NCBI GenBank assembly: GCA_019096155.1
Contig: JAHCVI010000004.1
Coordinates: 496,001-560,000, forward strand
Direction of reading: 5' to 3'
Source of the DNA: Staphylotrichum longicolle
Lineage: Eukaryota > Ascomycota > Sordariomycetes > Sordariales > Chaetomiaceae
DNA: 64,000 bases
The notes below the pieces were generated by a model. It did no database searches. It worked only from the letters and a program-made list of their open reading frames with translations, and was not told the origin of the DNA. Below, one piece after another: positions 46,109 to 57,281 of the stretch (position 1 is the first letter of the stretch; each line of letters begins with the position of its first letter). The position numbers and the translations under genes were made by a program.

Positions 46109-46359
46109 TGTAACGGGCTGAGCCCTGCAGAGGCCTCGGCGACCCTCGGCCAACCCCAACCCCTGAAGGGGACCCCTGATCATCCTATAGCCAACGACTC
46201 TATCATACTTACCCCTTTTCATTCTTAGCCTCCCTCTGGGCAGATAGAAGCTAATGCGACGCGTTGGCTATATCCCGTTCTTTTCTTTCTTTCTTCAAGC
46301 TTAGTTATACTCGTCGAGTCGTCATTAGATAGTTGCAATATACTCCTATGACCGTTACA
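46109..46359 (+). mobile_element. 5' LTR of the inner Gypsy element
   Basis: 251 bp, TGTAACGGGCTGAGCC...GACCGTTACA, with a short palindrome CCCCTGAAGGGG. It pairs with 51732-51982. Confidence 0.93.
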
Positions 46360-46407
46360 TTATAACTAAGCTTTAGTCTCCTATTGTCAACTATAGGAAG
46401 TAAGCTA

Positions 46408-46604
46408 GCGGAAGCACTCTATACAAGCGAGGTACAGCGGAAGCCCTCTACCAAGCGAGGTATAGTGGAAGCCCTCTACTAAGCGAGGCATAGCGGAAGC
46501 CCTCTACTAAGCGAGGCATAGCGGAAGCCCTCCACTAAGCGAGGTATAGCGGAAGCCCTCCACTAAGCGAGGTACAGTGGAAGCCCTCTACCAAGCGAGG
46601 TATA
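46408..46604 (+). repeat. 28-bp minisatellite in the retroelement leader
   Basis: Exactly seven copies of GCGGAAGCCCTCTACCAAGC followed by GAGGTATA (the first copy is 29 bp), 49 bp after the 5' LTR. Variation is almost wholly transitions. Confidence 0.92.
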
Positions 46605-46629
46605 GCAGGAACCTATAAGAAGAACTATA

Positions 46630-47760
46630 ATGTCAGACAATGACAATATAAACGAAGGCGGTCGAAGCGACCGTTAGTTGGCCTAACTAATGCAGTTCCT
46701 CACTACCTAGCTGGGAACAATCTAGGCAGGGCAGTTGGAATAGGCCTAGAGGTTCGCTGAAATGGAGGCGCGCTAGGCCTATAAGCGGGAGGCAACCTAG
46801 GCGTATATCAAGGCCCTCTAAGAGACTATTGCATCTCTATAAGCCACGCCATCGACTACGCCCTAAAGCCCAACACCCCTAGCACTCCCTATAGTCGCTA
46901 TCACACTACCGTCTCCCCCTGGCTAGACGAAAAGGAAGATGACCCTCCGGACCCCTCTCGCTTCGATGGGAACTAGAAGAAATACTAGAATTGGAGGTTG
47001 GAAATGGAAGGTAAACTATATACCGACGGCTGCCTCCTTGGTTCGCCTATAGACCATTTTACCTATATTTACTTACGGCTTGGAGACACCCCTAGTCAAT
47101 AGCAGCTGCTTTCTACGAGAGCGGCGGCCCAGGCGGTACCTGTAACCCTACTAGCTTCCTCCAGTACCTGACAACTATGTACGAAGACCCCAATGTCGCC
47201 CAATATGTACTCAATAACCTCGACAGCATAGCCCAGGGCAAAACAGAGTCGTTTGTAGCGTTCTACCCGAGGTTCGAGAAGCAATTGGCCGATATGGGGG
47301 GCGCCACTTGGCATACCCCAGTCCAGATCAACTACCTCCGGAAGGCCTTTAACGATGAGATGAAGGACCTCCTCGTTCCTATGCTATACTTACTAAAGGA
47401 TTATCCGGGATTCGTCTAGGAACTCCATAACCTTAGTACCAATGTTGATGCTTGGAGGGCTACCTAGAGGAGAGCAGGCAGGGAAGCTCCATTCCTTCCC
47501 AAGGCGAGGAATGCCCCCCCCGGCCAGAGGGCTACAAAGTACTAGAACTATAAACGTACTACTCACCCCCCTTACGATATAATGGACTAGGAGCCTACGA
47601 GGGTTAGCCGGATGATTCAGCGGGATAACCCCAGGCTTGCTGGCAAGCGAGCTAAATGGGTAGACGAGAAAGAAAAGGAGCGCTGAAGGAAGGAAGGTCG
47701 CTGTTTTAGATGTAGGAGAATGGGATGTATAGTGGCCGAGTGCCCGCTCCTCCTAGCCAG
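46630..47760 (+). pseudogene. Inner Gypsy gag remnant
   Basis: The first ATG after the leader is at 46630. The capsid-like part is readable at 47177-47419 (YEDPNVAQYVLNNLDSIAQG, then KTESFVAFYPRFEKQLADMG) but in another frame, so at least one indel is present. A zinc knuckle remains at ~47700-47745 (CFRCRRMGCIVAEC), with its His lost. Multiple TAG stops are present. Confidence 0.72.
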
Positions 47761-47959
47761 ACTACTGCCTAGCTTGGCTAGAGCGAACTACTCTTAAGTG
47801 AAGAAGTCAAGGTCTATTGTCACGGCCCTAGTCGAAGATACCGAGGATGAAGGAAGTACATTGTACGATTAGTTAGAAGGGGACGACGAAGAGTTAAAAG
47901 AGTAGCTCCTGGTCAAAGCCGTAGCTAGGAGCACTCAGAGGCGAAACAAGACTAGAAGG

Positions 47960-50900
47960 AAGTCGAGGACTAGATGGATGGCAACCCTTTTTATATCAAC
48001 TTTGGCATCAATGGGATTTATTATACCAAAGCCCTCGTTGATAGTAGTTGCTTATACTTTACTACCATTAGTCTCTCCTTTGCTAGACACTTACGCCTCC
48101 TACACATCTCAATCACCCCCCGTGACCTTGCCTAGGTCAACGTAATAGTCAAGGGCGCTATCCGAGAGGTGGCCTACGTAGATACTAACATCGACAGCTA
48201 TAAGCTAAACCGCGTCTTCTTTTACGTTATCCCCGATTAGAAGGATAATATTATCCTTAGACGGCTGTAGATAGATGCCGAACAAGTAACAATTTCCCCA
48301 TCTCGAGGGGAATTAAAGATCGGGACGTCGGGCTTGATAGTCAAAGAAAGGAGCCAGGGAGAGGGCCTAACTCTGCCAATCTCTCAATAGATGTCTAGTG
48401 TATTCGCAGCCTTGGTACGGAAGACCCGCAAGTCCTAGGCATCCCAAGATCACGACCTAATGAAACCGGCGTAGGTTTTCGCTGTAAGCCTCAGGGATAT
48501 TGAAAAGGCACTCGCTCTAAAGAAGTATACTGACCCCCGATAGAAGCTACCCCCGTACTATTACGAGTTCCTCCCCCTTTTCGACCGGAGCGTAGCCGAC
48601 TAGCTGCCGCCCTACCGACCTAGTATAGATCACGAGATCCTAGTGGAGAAGGACGAGGGTAGGCAGGAGAAACCCTTGCCTTGGGGCCCCCTATACGGGA
48701 TGTCCCGTAAGGAACTGATCGTCTTACGGAAAACCCTTATAGACTTACTCGATAAGAACTTCATTAGAGCAAGTAGCTTGTCGGCCTTGGCTCTAGTCCT
48801 ATTTGTCAGGAAGCCCGGGGGCGGGCTACGCTTCTACATCGACTACTAAGGCCTGAACGCTATTACTCGCAAGGACCGGTACCTGCTTCCCTTGATCAAC
48901 GAGACGCTCTGGTCTTTGTCGAAGGCGAGATGGTTTACGAAGCTAGATGTAATTGCCGCTTTCTATAAGATCCGAATCAAGGAAGGAGACGAGTGGAAAA
49001 CTACGTTTCGTATAAGGTACGGGCTATACGAGTGGCTAGTCACCCCCTTTAGGTTGACTAGCGCACTAGCTACCTTCCAACGATATATCAACAATACGCT
49101 ACGCGAATACCTCGACGAGTTCTATTCGGCTTATATCGACGACGTCCTGATCTACTCCGATAGCTCTCTCTCTAACTATAGGAAGAAGGTCAAAATAGTT
49201 ATAAAAAGGCTCTAAGGAGCTGGTCTCTAGGTCGACATCGATAAGTGTAACTTCGAGGTAAAGAGCGTTAAGTACTTGGGGTTCATTGTGGAGGCTAGGA
49301 AAGGTATCCGCGTCGACCTAGAGAAGATCAGGGTAGTGGAATAGTAGGAGCGCCCGAGGTCTATTAAAGGAGTTAGAGGGTTTGTTGGGTTTGCCAACTA
49401 TTACTGGGAGTTCGTTCCAAACTTCTCAATGGTGGCAATACCCCTGACAGCCTTGACTAAGAAGGGAGCCCCCTTTATCTAGTCGCCTCAATGCGACGAA
49501 GCCTTTAAGCGGCTTAAGACCCTCCTAATCAGCGCTCCGATCCTGGCTTAGTAGGACCTAGACCGGAAGACTATAGTCGAGATAGACTCCTCGGGGTACG
49601 CTATTGGAGGATCACTCTCCTAGTATAACGACGAGGGGATCCTACGGCTAGTGGTATTTTTCTCAAAGAAGAACAACGTAGTAGAGTGTAACTACCCGAT
49701 CTACGATAAGGAACTCTTGGCTATCATTCGTTGTCTTGAGCAGTGGGATTTGGAGCTATGGAGTATGCTGTTATTTGAGGTCTTGACCGACCATAAGAAC
49801 CTCGAATACTTTCAGAAGAAGCGGCAGTTGAGCGAGAGATAGGTCCGCTAGGTAGAAATCCTCGCCTGCTATAACTTTAAGCTGAGCTACCGGCCGGGCA
49901 AGGAAGCCGTGGTACCTAACGCACTCTCGAGGCGTAAGCAAGATATACCGGTAGATAGATTCGACGAACGTCTAGCTAGACGTTGCTTCTAGCTATTAAA
50001 AGTATAGAGAGGCTGTATCTCCGTCCACCGAGCGTAAATCAACGCCCTTAAGAGGGTATTAGAGGTAGAGAAAGCGGAACCCTGGACTGGCGAGCTAGGA
50101 ACAAAGGTTAGCGTAGGGTTTGTGAAGGCTAGTGATCGGGATGGGGACGGCGACGACGAAGCCGACAAGTTAGATTCCCCCGAGAACCCATTTACCGATA
50201 GGCCCCTAAAGGAGCTATAGGACTAAGGACTAGACGCCAATAACCGCTACTAGCTAATCCACCAGTTGGTTAAAGACGGCGAGAGGTAGTTGCTACTATA
50301 GTAGGGACTGCTAATCTCTATTGTAGAGTGCTCAATCGACAAAGGCAAACGGCTCTATTAGAGGGGACGAATCTAGCTTCCCTTCTTCGAACTACTTCGA
50401 ACCTGGGTTATCTAGGAGACGTACGATTCAGCCCTCTCTAGACACCTAGGCAGGGACCTTACAAAGCTACTGATCGCTCGAAAGTTTATATAGCCCGGCC
50501 TTAGCTAGGATGTCCGGAAATTCCTCTAGAACTACGATGTATACGGAAGAATAGTGGTATAGAGAGAGAAGCGGCGCGGCCTACTAAAGCCCCTTCCAAT
50601 CCCTAAGCGGATCTAGAATGAGATTTCTATAGACTTTATCACTGGGCTGCCCCTATCTAGCCCTGACCAAGCGGATTCGATTATAGTTATCACCGACCGG
50701 CTATCGAAGAGTATAATCTTTAAGGCGATAGCGTCGACAACGGCGGAAGCAGTAGCTGAGCGGCTGCTTAGTTGCCTCATTCGGCACTACGGCCTCCCCT
50801 TGGCGATTATCTCCGATAGAGGACCCTAGTTCGTCGGCCATATATGGAAGAGGATTTGCGAGTTGCTCAAAATCACTCGGAGATTGTCTACAGCCTACTA

Positions 50901-51720
50901 CCCCGAGACCGATGGCGCAATAGAACGGGCTAACTAGGTATTGGAATATTACCTACGCTGCTATATAATGTATTGGCAAGACGACTAGGCCGGCCTACTA
51001 GCAGTAGCAATACTAGCTATGAACAACCGGACTGTAATATCGACCAGAATAAGTCCCTTCTTCCTAACATACAGCTACGATGTAGACCTCCTTGACCTAT
51101 CCGGTAGGCGAGAGGAACTACGCACGACTAGGAGCTCCCTAGTAGCTCGTAGGGAAGCCTTCGTTGCTAAGCTTAAGGAAGGAATAGAGATAGCGTAGGC
51201 TGCAATGGCCACGGCCTAGGAACGACAAGAGGAGTACGCCAACTAGGATAGACAAGTCGTAGAACGGTTTAGTGTAGGAGACAAAGTTTGGTTGTATATA
51301 AAGAATGTCAAGACCGACAGGCCCTCGAAGAAGCTCGACTAGCTCAACGCCAAATACACCGTCACGGAGCTGATCGGCTCGCACGCCTATCGTCTAGACA
51401 CACCACCGGGCATCTACAACGTATTCTACGTTATACTGTTGAAGCGGGCTAGTAACGATTCACTACCATCACAGGTCCAAGATGATACCTAGCCCCCTGC
51501 TATAGTACTAGAAGACGACCCGGACGGCGAGGAAGAGTGGCAAGTCGAAGAGATCCTCAAGTCGAGGAAGACGAGAGGAACAACGAAGTTGCTAGTCAAG
51601 TGGACTGGCTACGCATAGCCTACGTAGGAGCCGCTAAATACCTTCTTAGAGACGGAGGCCCTGGACCAGTACGAGGCCACCTATAGGAAGATCACGGAAG
51701 ACGATGTAACGGCGGGAGAG
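47960..51720 (+). pseudogene. Inner Gypsy pol remnant with chromodomain
   Basis: A protease-like segment lies near 47990-48060 (INGIYYTKALVDSS). Reverse transcriptase spans ~48640-49215 with ALVLFVRKPGGGLRFYIDY and an intact YIDDVLIYS box. RNase H is near 49570-49850 (IVEIDSSGYAIGGSL, NYPIYDKELLAIIRCLEQWD). The integrase zinc region is near 50430, and the core at ~50670-51060 contains VITDRLSKSIIF, HYGLPLAIISDRGP and YYPETDGAIERAN. A chromodomain follows at ~51530-51700 (EEWQVEEILKSRKTRGTTKL, then VKWTGYA). Stops at former Trp and Gln codons inactivate it; it is less eroded than the outer pol. Confidence 0.88.
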
Positions 51721-51731
51721 GAGGGGGATAT

Positions 51732-51982
51732 TGTAACGGGCTGAGCCCTGCAGAGGCCTCGGCGACCCTTGGCCAACCCTAACCCCTAAAGGGGACCCCT
51801 GATCATCCTATAGCCAACGACTCCATCATACTTACCCCTTTTCATTCTTAGCCTCCCTCTAGGTAGACAGAAGCTAACGCGACGCGTTGGCCATGTCCCG
51901 TTCTTTTCTTTCTTTCTTCAAGCTTAGTTATACTCGTCGAGTCGTCATTAGATAGTTGCAATATACTCCTGTGACCGTTACA
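51732..51982 (+). mobile_element. 3' LTR of the inner Gypsy element
   Basis: 251 bp, the partner of 46109-46359, followed directly by the TATAC duplication. Confidence 0.93.
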
Positions 51983-52899
51983 TATACCTATAATCGAATG
52001 TCTAGGTGATGGGTTTTTGCAATCTGTCCTCCCCTACCTCTCTAATAGGCTAGTAGTCATAGTCGAATTTTTCCTTGTAGTAGAACTAGTAGGAATACGT
52101 GACGTACTGGAACTATAGGACGCGGACATAGTCACTCCTTCCTAGGTTAATATGTGTGGTTTCCCGTTCCGCGGTATACTAGAACCTATATCCGTGACCT
52201 TCGCGTCGTATATCGTTAGTAGTCTTTCCGAAGCTATAGTATCCTCGTTAGTCCCAATAGTCTTCCTAGCTCTTGGGTGACTGCCCCTAGGCCTCCTACT
52301 AGGCCTATTCCTAATAGTATAAGAACTTGGGGATGTAGATCTCCCCCTCTAGTAGGTCCTTGTAGTCTACATCGTCTGGTCTGGTCTACTAGACCTAGTC
52401 GGCTTTCTACGCCTCTTTTAGCTAGAAGATCTCGTTTTTCAGCTTGTCGGCCTGTCGTTCGACCGAGTTGAATTGTCGCGCGATAGCACGGTAGGCCGCT
52501 ATGACCTTCTCAGTTTCCTCTCTAATCCGCTTCCATTCCTGCCTTCGCTCTACTACTAGCTATTGGAGATGCTATAGCTCGTCCCTAGCCTACCCTGGCA
52601 AGGCTGCGAGCGCCTCGGGGTTATACGGATTAGGTAGACTATCGTCGTTCTTGCTAAGGTAAGCGATGACCTTTTCGATAGTCTTTTGGCTTGGCGTGTT
52701 TTCTTCCTTGGTCGGGGGATCGCTCTAGTCGCTATATTGATCCTCCGACTCTTCTTATATAAAGGTAGTAGTTATACGCCTCGAAATGGTAGTAGCGACT
52801 CTATCGATCTGGTCCTCCACCCATTGTCGATTTTCCTAAGACTGGTTAATACCCTATATTAGGATACCCGTTGCCAATGCGCGTTGAGCTCTCGGGTCG

Positions 52900-53950
52900 G
52901 CGTTATCCCGAATAAACTACTCGACAAACTACACGCTAGGTACACCGTCGTCGCTAGTATACAGGTTGTCCTCATCGCTATAGTCGTTATCCATAGCGTT
53001 GTCTCCCTCGTGATACTATATCGCGTAGTTGATGGCGTCCTTAAGGTTATCCTGGTCGTACTAGTCAACGACCGCTACCTCCTTGACTAGGAACTTTGTA
53101 TCGATGGTCGCCGTCTCGCAACCTAGGACTAGCTTCCAGCTACCCTTCTTCTTTTAGGCGCCGTAGTCCCACTTGAAGTGTCCCTTCTTACTGTAGTTAT
53201 AGCAAGTAACGTCGGTCTTATCTCTCTTGGCCGGGCCGGTTCGTTGAGTAGCGTCAACGTCTATAGCACTGGAGTACGTGCCGTACACCGTACTGCGGTA
53301 CGGGCGCTTCTTCTTATCGTTAGGTCGATAGGCTTGCGGAGCCCCGCCCCGACTCTTGCGTTGCTACTTACATATATATTGCCGATCGTCGATCCTAATG
53401 GCTATAGCAATATATTCGTCGAGTATATCCGGCCGGTCCTTATTATATAGCACGTCTTTAACCTCTTCCTTAAGGCCGTTGTAGAATAGCTATATAAGAC
53501 CTTCCTCGTTAAGGTCGGCCCTTAGAGAGTCTTGTCGAAATAGTACGGCATATACGGATACCAACTTAGTCTAGCGGAGTTGCATTAGGCAGTCCTATAC
53601 GTGCCGCTTCTCGTCCAAGTCCCCGAATACCTTCTGTAGCTCGGCTTTGAATCTAGCGTAGCTGCCGAAGACCTCGTTTGTAAAGTCTTCTCTATTGTCC
53701 TCGTCGGCGTTGTTCAATACGTCGTCTATAGTAGGCTGAAACTACCGGAGGGCCTGCTGGCCTTAGAGAGAGTTAGGAACCCTAAGAGGGCGTCCTTCCC
53801 TCCTCTATACTATGGTAGTAGGTCAAGCTTGACCCGGCTTCGAGTAGCTATGGCGTTAAGGCGAGCGTTCTCTGCCTCGAACGCGGCGATGCGCTCGTTG
53901 AGCTAGGCGATAGTAGGTACGGTAGTACCTATAGTATTCGATACCTCCGT
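52900..53950 (-). pseudogene. Outer Gypsy gag remnant
   Basis: Read downward from ~53950: a coiled start (TIAQLNERIAAFEAENARLN), a capsid-like part with LRADLNEEGLI and EEVKDVLYNKDRPDILDEYI, and a knuckle at ~53205-53165 (CYNYSKKGHFKWDY). In the knuckle, Tyr and Trp replace cysteines, as G-to-A or C-to-T change would cause. Frame breaks are present. The region 51988-52900 holds a further coiled-coil-like stretch on the same strand (EEWKRIREETEKV-like). Confidence 0.65.
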
Positions 53951-53986
53951 TCTAAACCGTGATAGAAACAAAGGGAGTAAGCAACG

Positions 53987-54426
53987 TATAACGAATCGTT
54001 CGTCCTAACCTACTTCTAAAAGGGTCCCGGAGGTACATCTTGGTCAAGTATAGAGATTCGGTAGAGCCAAAAGGTCTACAACAAGATATACAGATCTAGT
54101 CTCAATGAACTAGTAAAGTCCAAACTATAATTGCTTACTAAGGAAGCTCTAAGCTCCCTCAACGAGTGACTAACTAGCTAGTATATATACATGATGACTT
54201 CTTTATCCTAAAGTTCCTAGATCGTCCTTTGTTCCCCTCGATCCCAACTAGATCTACGGGATCGAACCTCGAGTCTCTCGATCCTTTATGTATTGTTCCT
54301 AGATCGATGCCTTTCGCCATCGATCCTTCCTTGATTGGCTAGTTAAACGATTGGCTGGCGGGTCTTCCTGCTTCCCACATGCAGCCCCTCAGCCCCGCGG
54401 CCGCTTTATGTGGTCAGGTCGTGACA
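53987..54426 (-). mobile_element. 5' LTR of the outer Gypsy element
   Basis: 440 bp, the partner of 40448-40887. It begins TATAACGAATCG (TGTAAC with one transition) and ends CGTGACA, immediately before CATGG. Confidence 0.9.
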
Positions 54427-55165
54427 CATGGGCCGCACCGTTCTAGCAGTCGAATGGCAACTATCTTATAAAGCCGACTACCAAACATCTTACGCCCGAA
54501 CCGCCCTGATCACCTTTTCCAAGCGTCCTACAAACACCCTCTCAGGGCGCGAACATGTAATGACTACGACCTGGAAAAGCTACAACCACAAGGCGTACGC
54601 CTCTCTGACGAACCTAGGATTCACTATAGAGTCATTACTTCGGGAAATAGGATTATAAAAGACGGGAAAGTACGGGATGACATTGCTCAGCGACTTTCGG
54701 CGTTCTACTTTGAGATAGAGGTAGCCGGTATAATAGATAACCTCTAGTACTTGCCGATTCGTAGTATTTGCGACTACTCGGATTCCTATAAAAACAAGGA
54801 GTAGTAGGACTATATAGCTACAACTATAGCCGTGTATGCGAGGGAACTGCTGGAAGGGCTTCCGCCTTCGTCCAGGACGCTCGATCGGACTCATATATAC
54901 ATCACCGATGCGAGCTAGCTCAATACCGTAGGTAATACAAACCATTGCCCTAATCCTCCGTTCTCCTCTGGTATTATGCTGACTAGGGATGCGAGCAGTC
55001 GACCATACTTCGGAACGGCGGCCACGCTTGCTAAAATCCTTTGAATTCCCGCAAATCGATGCCCGCAGAACCACTATTCGGGCTGCACATACCAAAACCT
55101 GCCGTTGGCTGCTGAAGCACTCAAAGTACCGGGATTGGCTTGACCCCGGGAAGCAATCGCAGAAC
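54427..55165 (+). pseudogene. NLR-type gene, continuation: PNP_UDP C-terminal half and start of NACHT linker
   Basis: After the target duplication the frame continues exactly from ...LQAKHG into PHRSSSRMATIL. It then has LEKLQPQGVRLSDEPRIHYR, NRIIKDGKVRDDIAQRLSAF and FEIEVAGIIDNL, then a stop where Gln is expected, and ICDYSDSYKNKE. These are the conserved PNP_UDP end motifs. A likely intron (donor GTAATA, branch GCTGAC, acceptor at 54986) leads to PRLLKSFEFPQIDARRTTI and HTKTCRWLLKHSKYRDWLDP, the linker normally followed by the NACHT P-loop. The similarity stops near 55165, before the P-loop. Stops are few here, so RIP is weaker than on the left side. Confidence 0.8.
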
Positions 55166-55391
55166 ACAAACAGGGCAATAGAATTACAGGCTTGAAGGAA
55201 CGACAACATGGCTTGCCTCGGCGGCTGGAAGCTTCCGTTTGATAAGGTTGCACCCCCTGCTCGTCCTGCTGCTTTCACTGGGGCTGGCCCTGGGCGGATT
55301 TGCGTCAATCCCCTTCCAACATGGCTCGGCCCGAGCGGGGTTGGGGACCAGTTCTCGCTTAACCCCGTCCCCCAGATTTATCCCCACGAAC

Positions 55392-55590
55392 CAAAGCTTA
55401 TCTTTTGGTGTAGAAGGGGTCAAATAACAGGGGGTCTCGGGATACAAAAACGGGCGCCTCTTCTCCTCTGTTAGTGCTGTCCGTTTGAAGAGAACGGTGA
55501 AACTGGCTGCGCCGCACAACCGTTCAGGCTAATGCAGCAGGTGCGGCACAGCGGCAAATCGAGCAGTGCCATCGGGCACAGTCCCGGCTT
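55392..55590 (+). repeat. Shared NLR upstream module, copy b
   Basis: A ~200-bp segment starting AAAGCTTATCTTTTGG, with tandem GGGGTC-AAA-AACAGGG units, the near-palindrome CCGTTTGAAGAGAACGG, and the ending GCCATCGGGCAC. The same module lies at 39162-39360 (copy a) and 58681-58865 (copy c). All three are followed on the plus strand by NLR-type N-termini. Confidence 0.75.
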
Positions 55591-55650
55591 ATCGTTCACG
55601 GCATTTTTTCCCACGCTGATCGTTGCGGCACTTCGAAATTGACGCCGCAG

Positions 55651-55835
55651 CCATGTCCTCGTCACGCTCGTCGCGCTTGTCGCGGCTGTTCCCCGCAGCC
55701 GATCACCGTCGACAGCACCCCGCATACTCCGCAAGCCAGCACAACCTCCGCTGCGCCAGTCGCAGTCTCCGACCCGAGTCCCCAGGGCTTGGGGATCGTC
55801 GCGGAGGGCATCGACCTACAGCGCGAGGAGTCTTC
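55651..55835 (+). pseudogene. Fragment of an NLR-type N-terminus (possible alpha/beta-hydrolase class)
   Basis: An ATG at 55651 opens MSSSRSSRLSRLF. A frame shift near 55690 then leads to PVAVSDPSPQGLGIVAEGID, after which the sequence changes abruptly. From memory, ...QGL-VVAEGIDP precedes the VDIVAVHGL hydrolase motif of SesB/DUF676-type NLRs. That motif itself is not present here, so the class call is inference from a short stretch. Confidence 0.4.
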
Positions 55836-56248
55836 AATCTCTGCCCACCATCTCAATTTATGGCGAAGTTGATCAACGAGGCTCTCGTCCAAGAGCTCAA
55901 GATGCTTGCCAACAGCTGTGGTGTTCACTAGCATCAGCTGGTGACTCGAATTGCGCTTTTGATGGTCATGTCCATCCGATCTCCCGTCTAACAATCCTAG
56001 TGTGTATTCTTCTGTGCCTACCACCAGCGACGATGCATCTTGTATTGTGAGCCGGGACGGCAGAATAAAAGGGCGTAAGCAAGGAGGTAACTTGAAGTGC
56101 TCCGGGGCAACATCAGCTACTTTCAACAAATCTGCTTCAATTTGTAGCTGACCAGAATATCTTAACGCTTGGCCTTCCGAGTTAGATCCCTTGTGAGACC
56201 GTCACCTCGTAACGAGTCCATGCCACATCATCCTCCGATTGGGCCCAG
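55836..56248. other. Intergenic region
   Basis: It follows the broken NLR N-terminus and precedes the 3' end of the minus-strand GPI protein gene. No gene was seen; overlapping frames on both strands lack motifs. Confidence 0.4.
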
Positions 56249-57281
56249 TCAAGCAACAAACGCCCAGACAGCCGCCATGACTCCAAGAACCACAGCCGAG
56301 GCGGTAGCCGTCCTGGCTCCCGCAGCGTTATTCTTCGTATCCGAAGGTGAAGCACCTGTTCCTGGTTTCGGCGCCTCGCCCACTCGGAGACAGGCCATAT
56401 TGATGGTGGCGTTGTCCCGGCCTCCCCCTACCAGCGACAGGCCCATATTCAAGGCAATGACTGCAGTGGCCTTTTGCTCCTCGAAAGAGCGGTAACGCAT
56501 CTGACGGACGCCGTGTGTACTCGAAGCGTTGCCCGACGGAGGTGGTTCAGTCGTCCACGTATAGCGGTTGCTCATTCGGGCAAACCATTGACCTAAATGC
56601 AACAAACAACACATCAGAATGCTATGTCTGACAAGTCAAGTAACCCAGCTTGGGCTGGTAGGTAAGGTAGGCAGCCAACGTACCGCCTTCCCACAAAGGC
56701 CTGGCGAATGCCGAATACCCCAGTGTAGGAATCTTGCCATCCCCGCGGTGCCAAAGCAGCGTCGGACAATTGATCCTCGACGGAGGCGTCTGGAAGAACC
56801 CCGCCAAGTTTTCGAGAAATCTTTCTGCACCTAGGCTGGTGAACAGTGCCTTGAGGTTGCGGACGCATTCGGCACCGAGCAGGTTCTCGCATCCGCCGTC
56901 GTTGCCCCCGATGTCGTTGGTCGAGTTGGACTCCAGGGCCCAGGCGAAGTACACTCGTTCTTGGAGGGGGTCCTTGTTGACGGTGCTGTTGTCGTACTCG
57001 AACCACCAGGACACGGCCTGTGCCGGCGCTTTGGCGGCGGGAGGAGGGAGGTCCTTATCTTGAGTCAACATGTCTTGGATGTCCTGGTCGTCCATGTTGT
57101 CGATGGCAAAGACAAAGGTTGGCGGGGTGCTGAACAAGGGCGCGAATGGCAGAACCACGGATGCGCTCGCTTCGGCCTTGATGCACATGGTGTTTCTGGA
57201 GTAGTCGCAACTTTGCGCTGAAGTCGCGCTCGCCAGCAACAGACCCCCTAGTCCAATGAGCTGAGATTTGCGAATCGCCAT
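56249..57281 (-). CDS. Secreted, probably GPI-anchored hypothetical protein
   Basis: Two exons (57281-56684 and 56592-56249, intron 91 nt) give 313 aa. Residues 1-22 are a signal peptide (MAIRKSQLIGLGGLLLASATSA). The mature part carries several cysteines, for example CDYSRNTMC, GGCENLLGAEC and INCP, which could form disulphides. It also has N-glycosylation sequons such as NST and NAT. The splice joins FARPLWEGG to QWFARMSNRYTWTTEPPP in frame. The C-terminus is Ala/Gly/Ser-rich, then hydrophobic (TASAVVLGVMAAVWAFVA), as for GPI attachment. I know no family name. It sits as an intact gene between NLR relics and shows no RIP. Confidence 0.8.

Larger units (their letters stand above)
46109..51982 (+). 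mobile_element. Ty3/Gypsy chromovirus-type LTR retrotransposon (inner, nested)
   Basis: A 5,874-bp element with 251-bp LTRs and target duplication TATAC (46104-46108 and 51983-51987), inserted into the outer Gypsy element in the opposite orientation. It contains a leader with a 28-bp minisatellite, gag, protease, reverse transcriptase, RNase H, integrase and a C-terminal chromodomain, all on the plus strand. A polypurine tract (GGGAGAGGAGGGGGA, 51715-51729) precedes the 3' LTR. The LTRs differ only by transitions, so they diverged mainly through RIP after insertion. Confidence 0.92.
40448..54426 (-). mobile_element. Ty3/Gypsy LTR retrotransposon (outer), split by a second one
   Basis: The 13,979-bp unit is bounded by 440-bp LTRs and a 5-bp target duplication CATGG (40443-40447 and 54427-54431). 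Gag and pol traces run on the minus strand, so the 5' LTR is the one at 53987. A polypurine tract (GAGGAGGGG, minus strand ~40892-40901) lies next to the 3' LTR. Traces, in order: gag with a damaged zinc knuckle, reverse transcriptase, RNase H and integrase C-terminus. All are broken by stops from RIP. A plus-strand element occupies 46109-51982. Without that insertion the outer element would be about 8.1 kb. Confidence 0.9.

Noticed and set aside
31396..54431. Starship-type giant transposon with cargo
   Set aside because: I found no tyrosine-recombinase captain gene at either edge; nested Gypsy and Fot1/Pogo elements explain the block.
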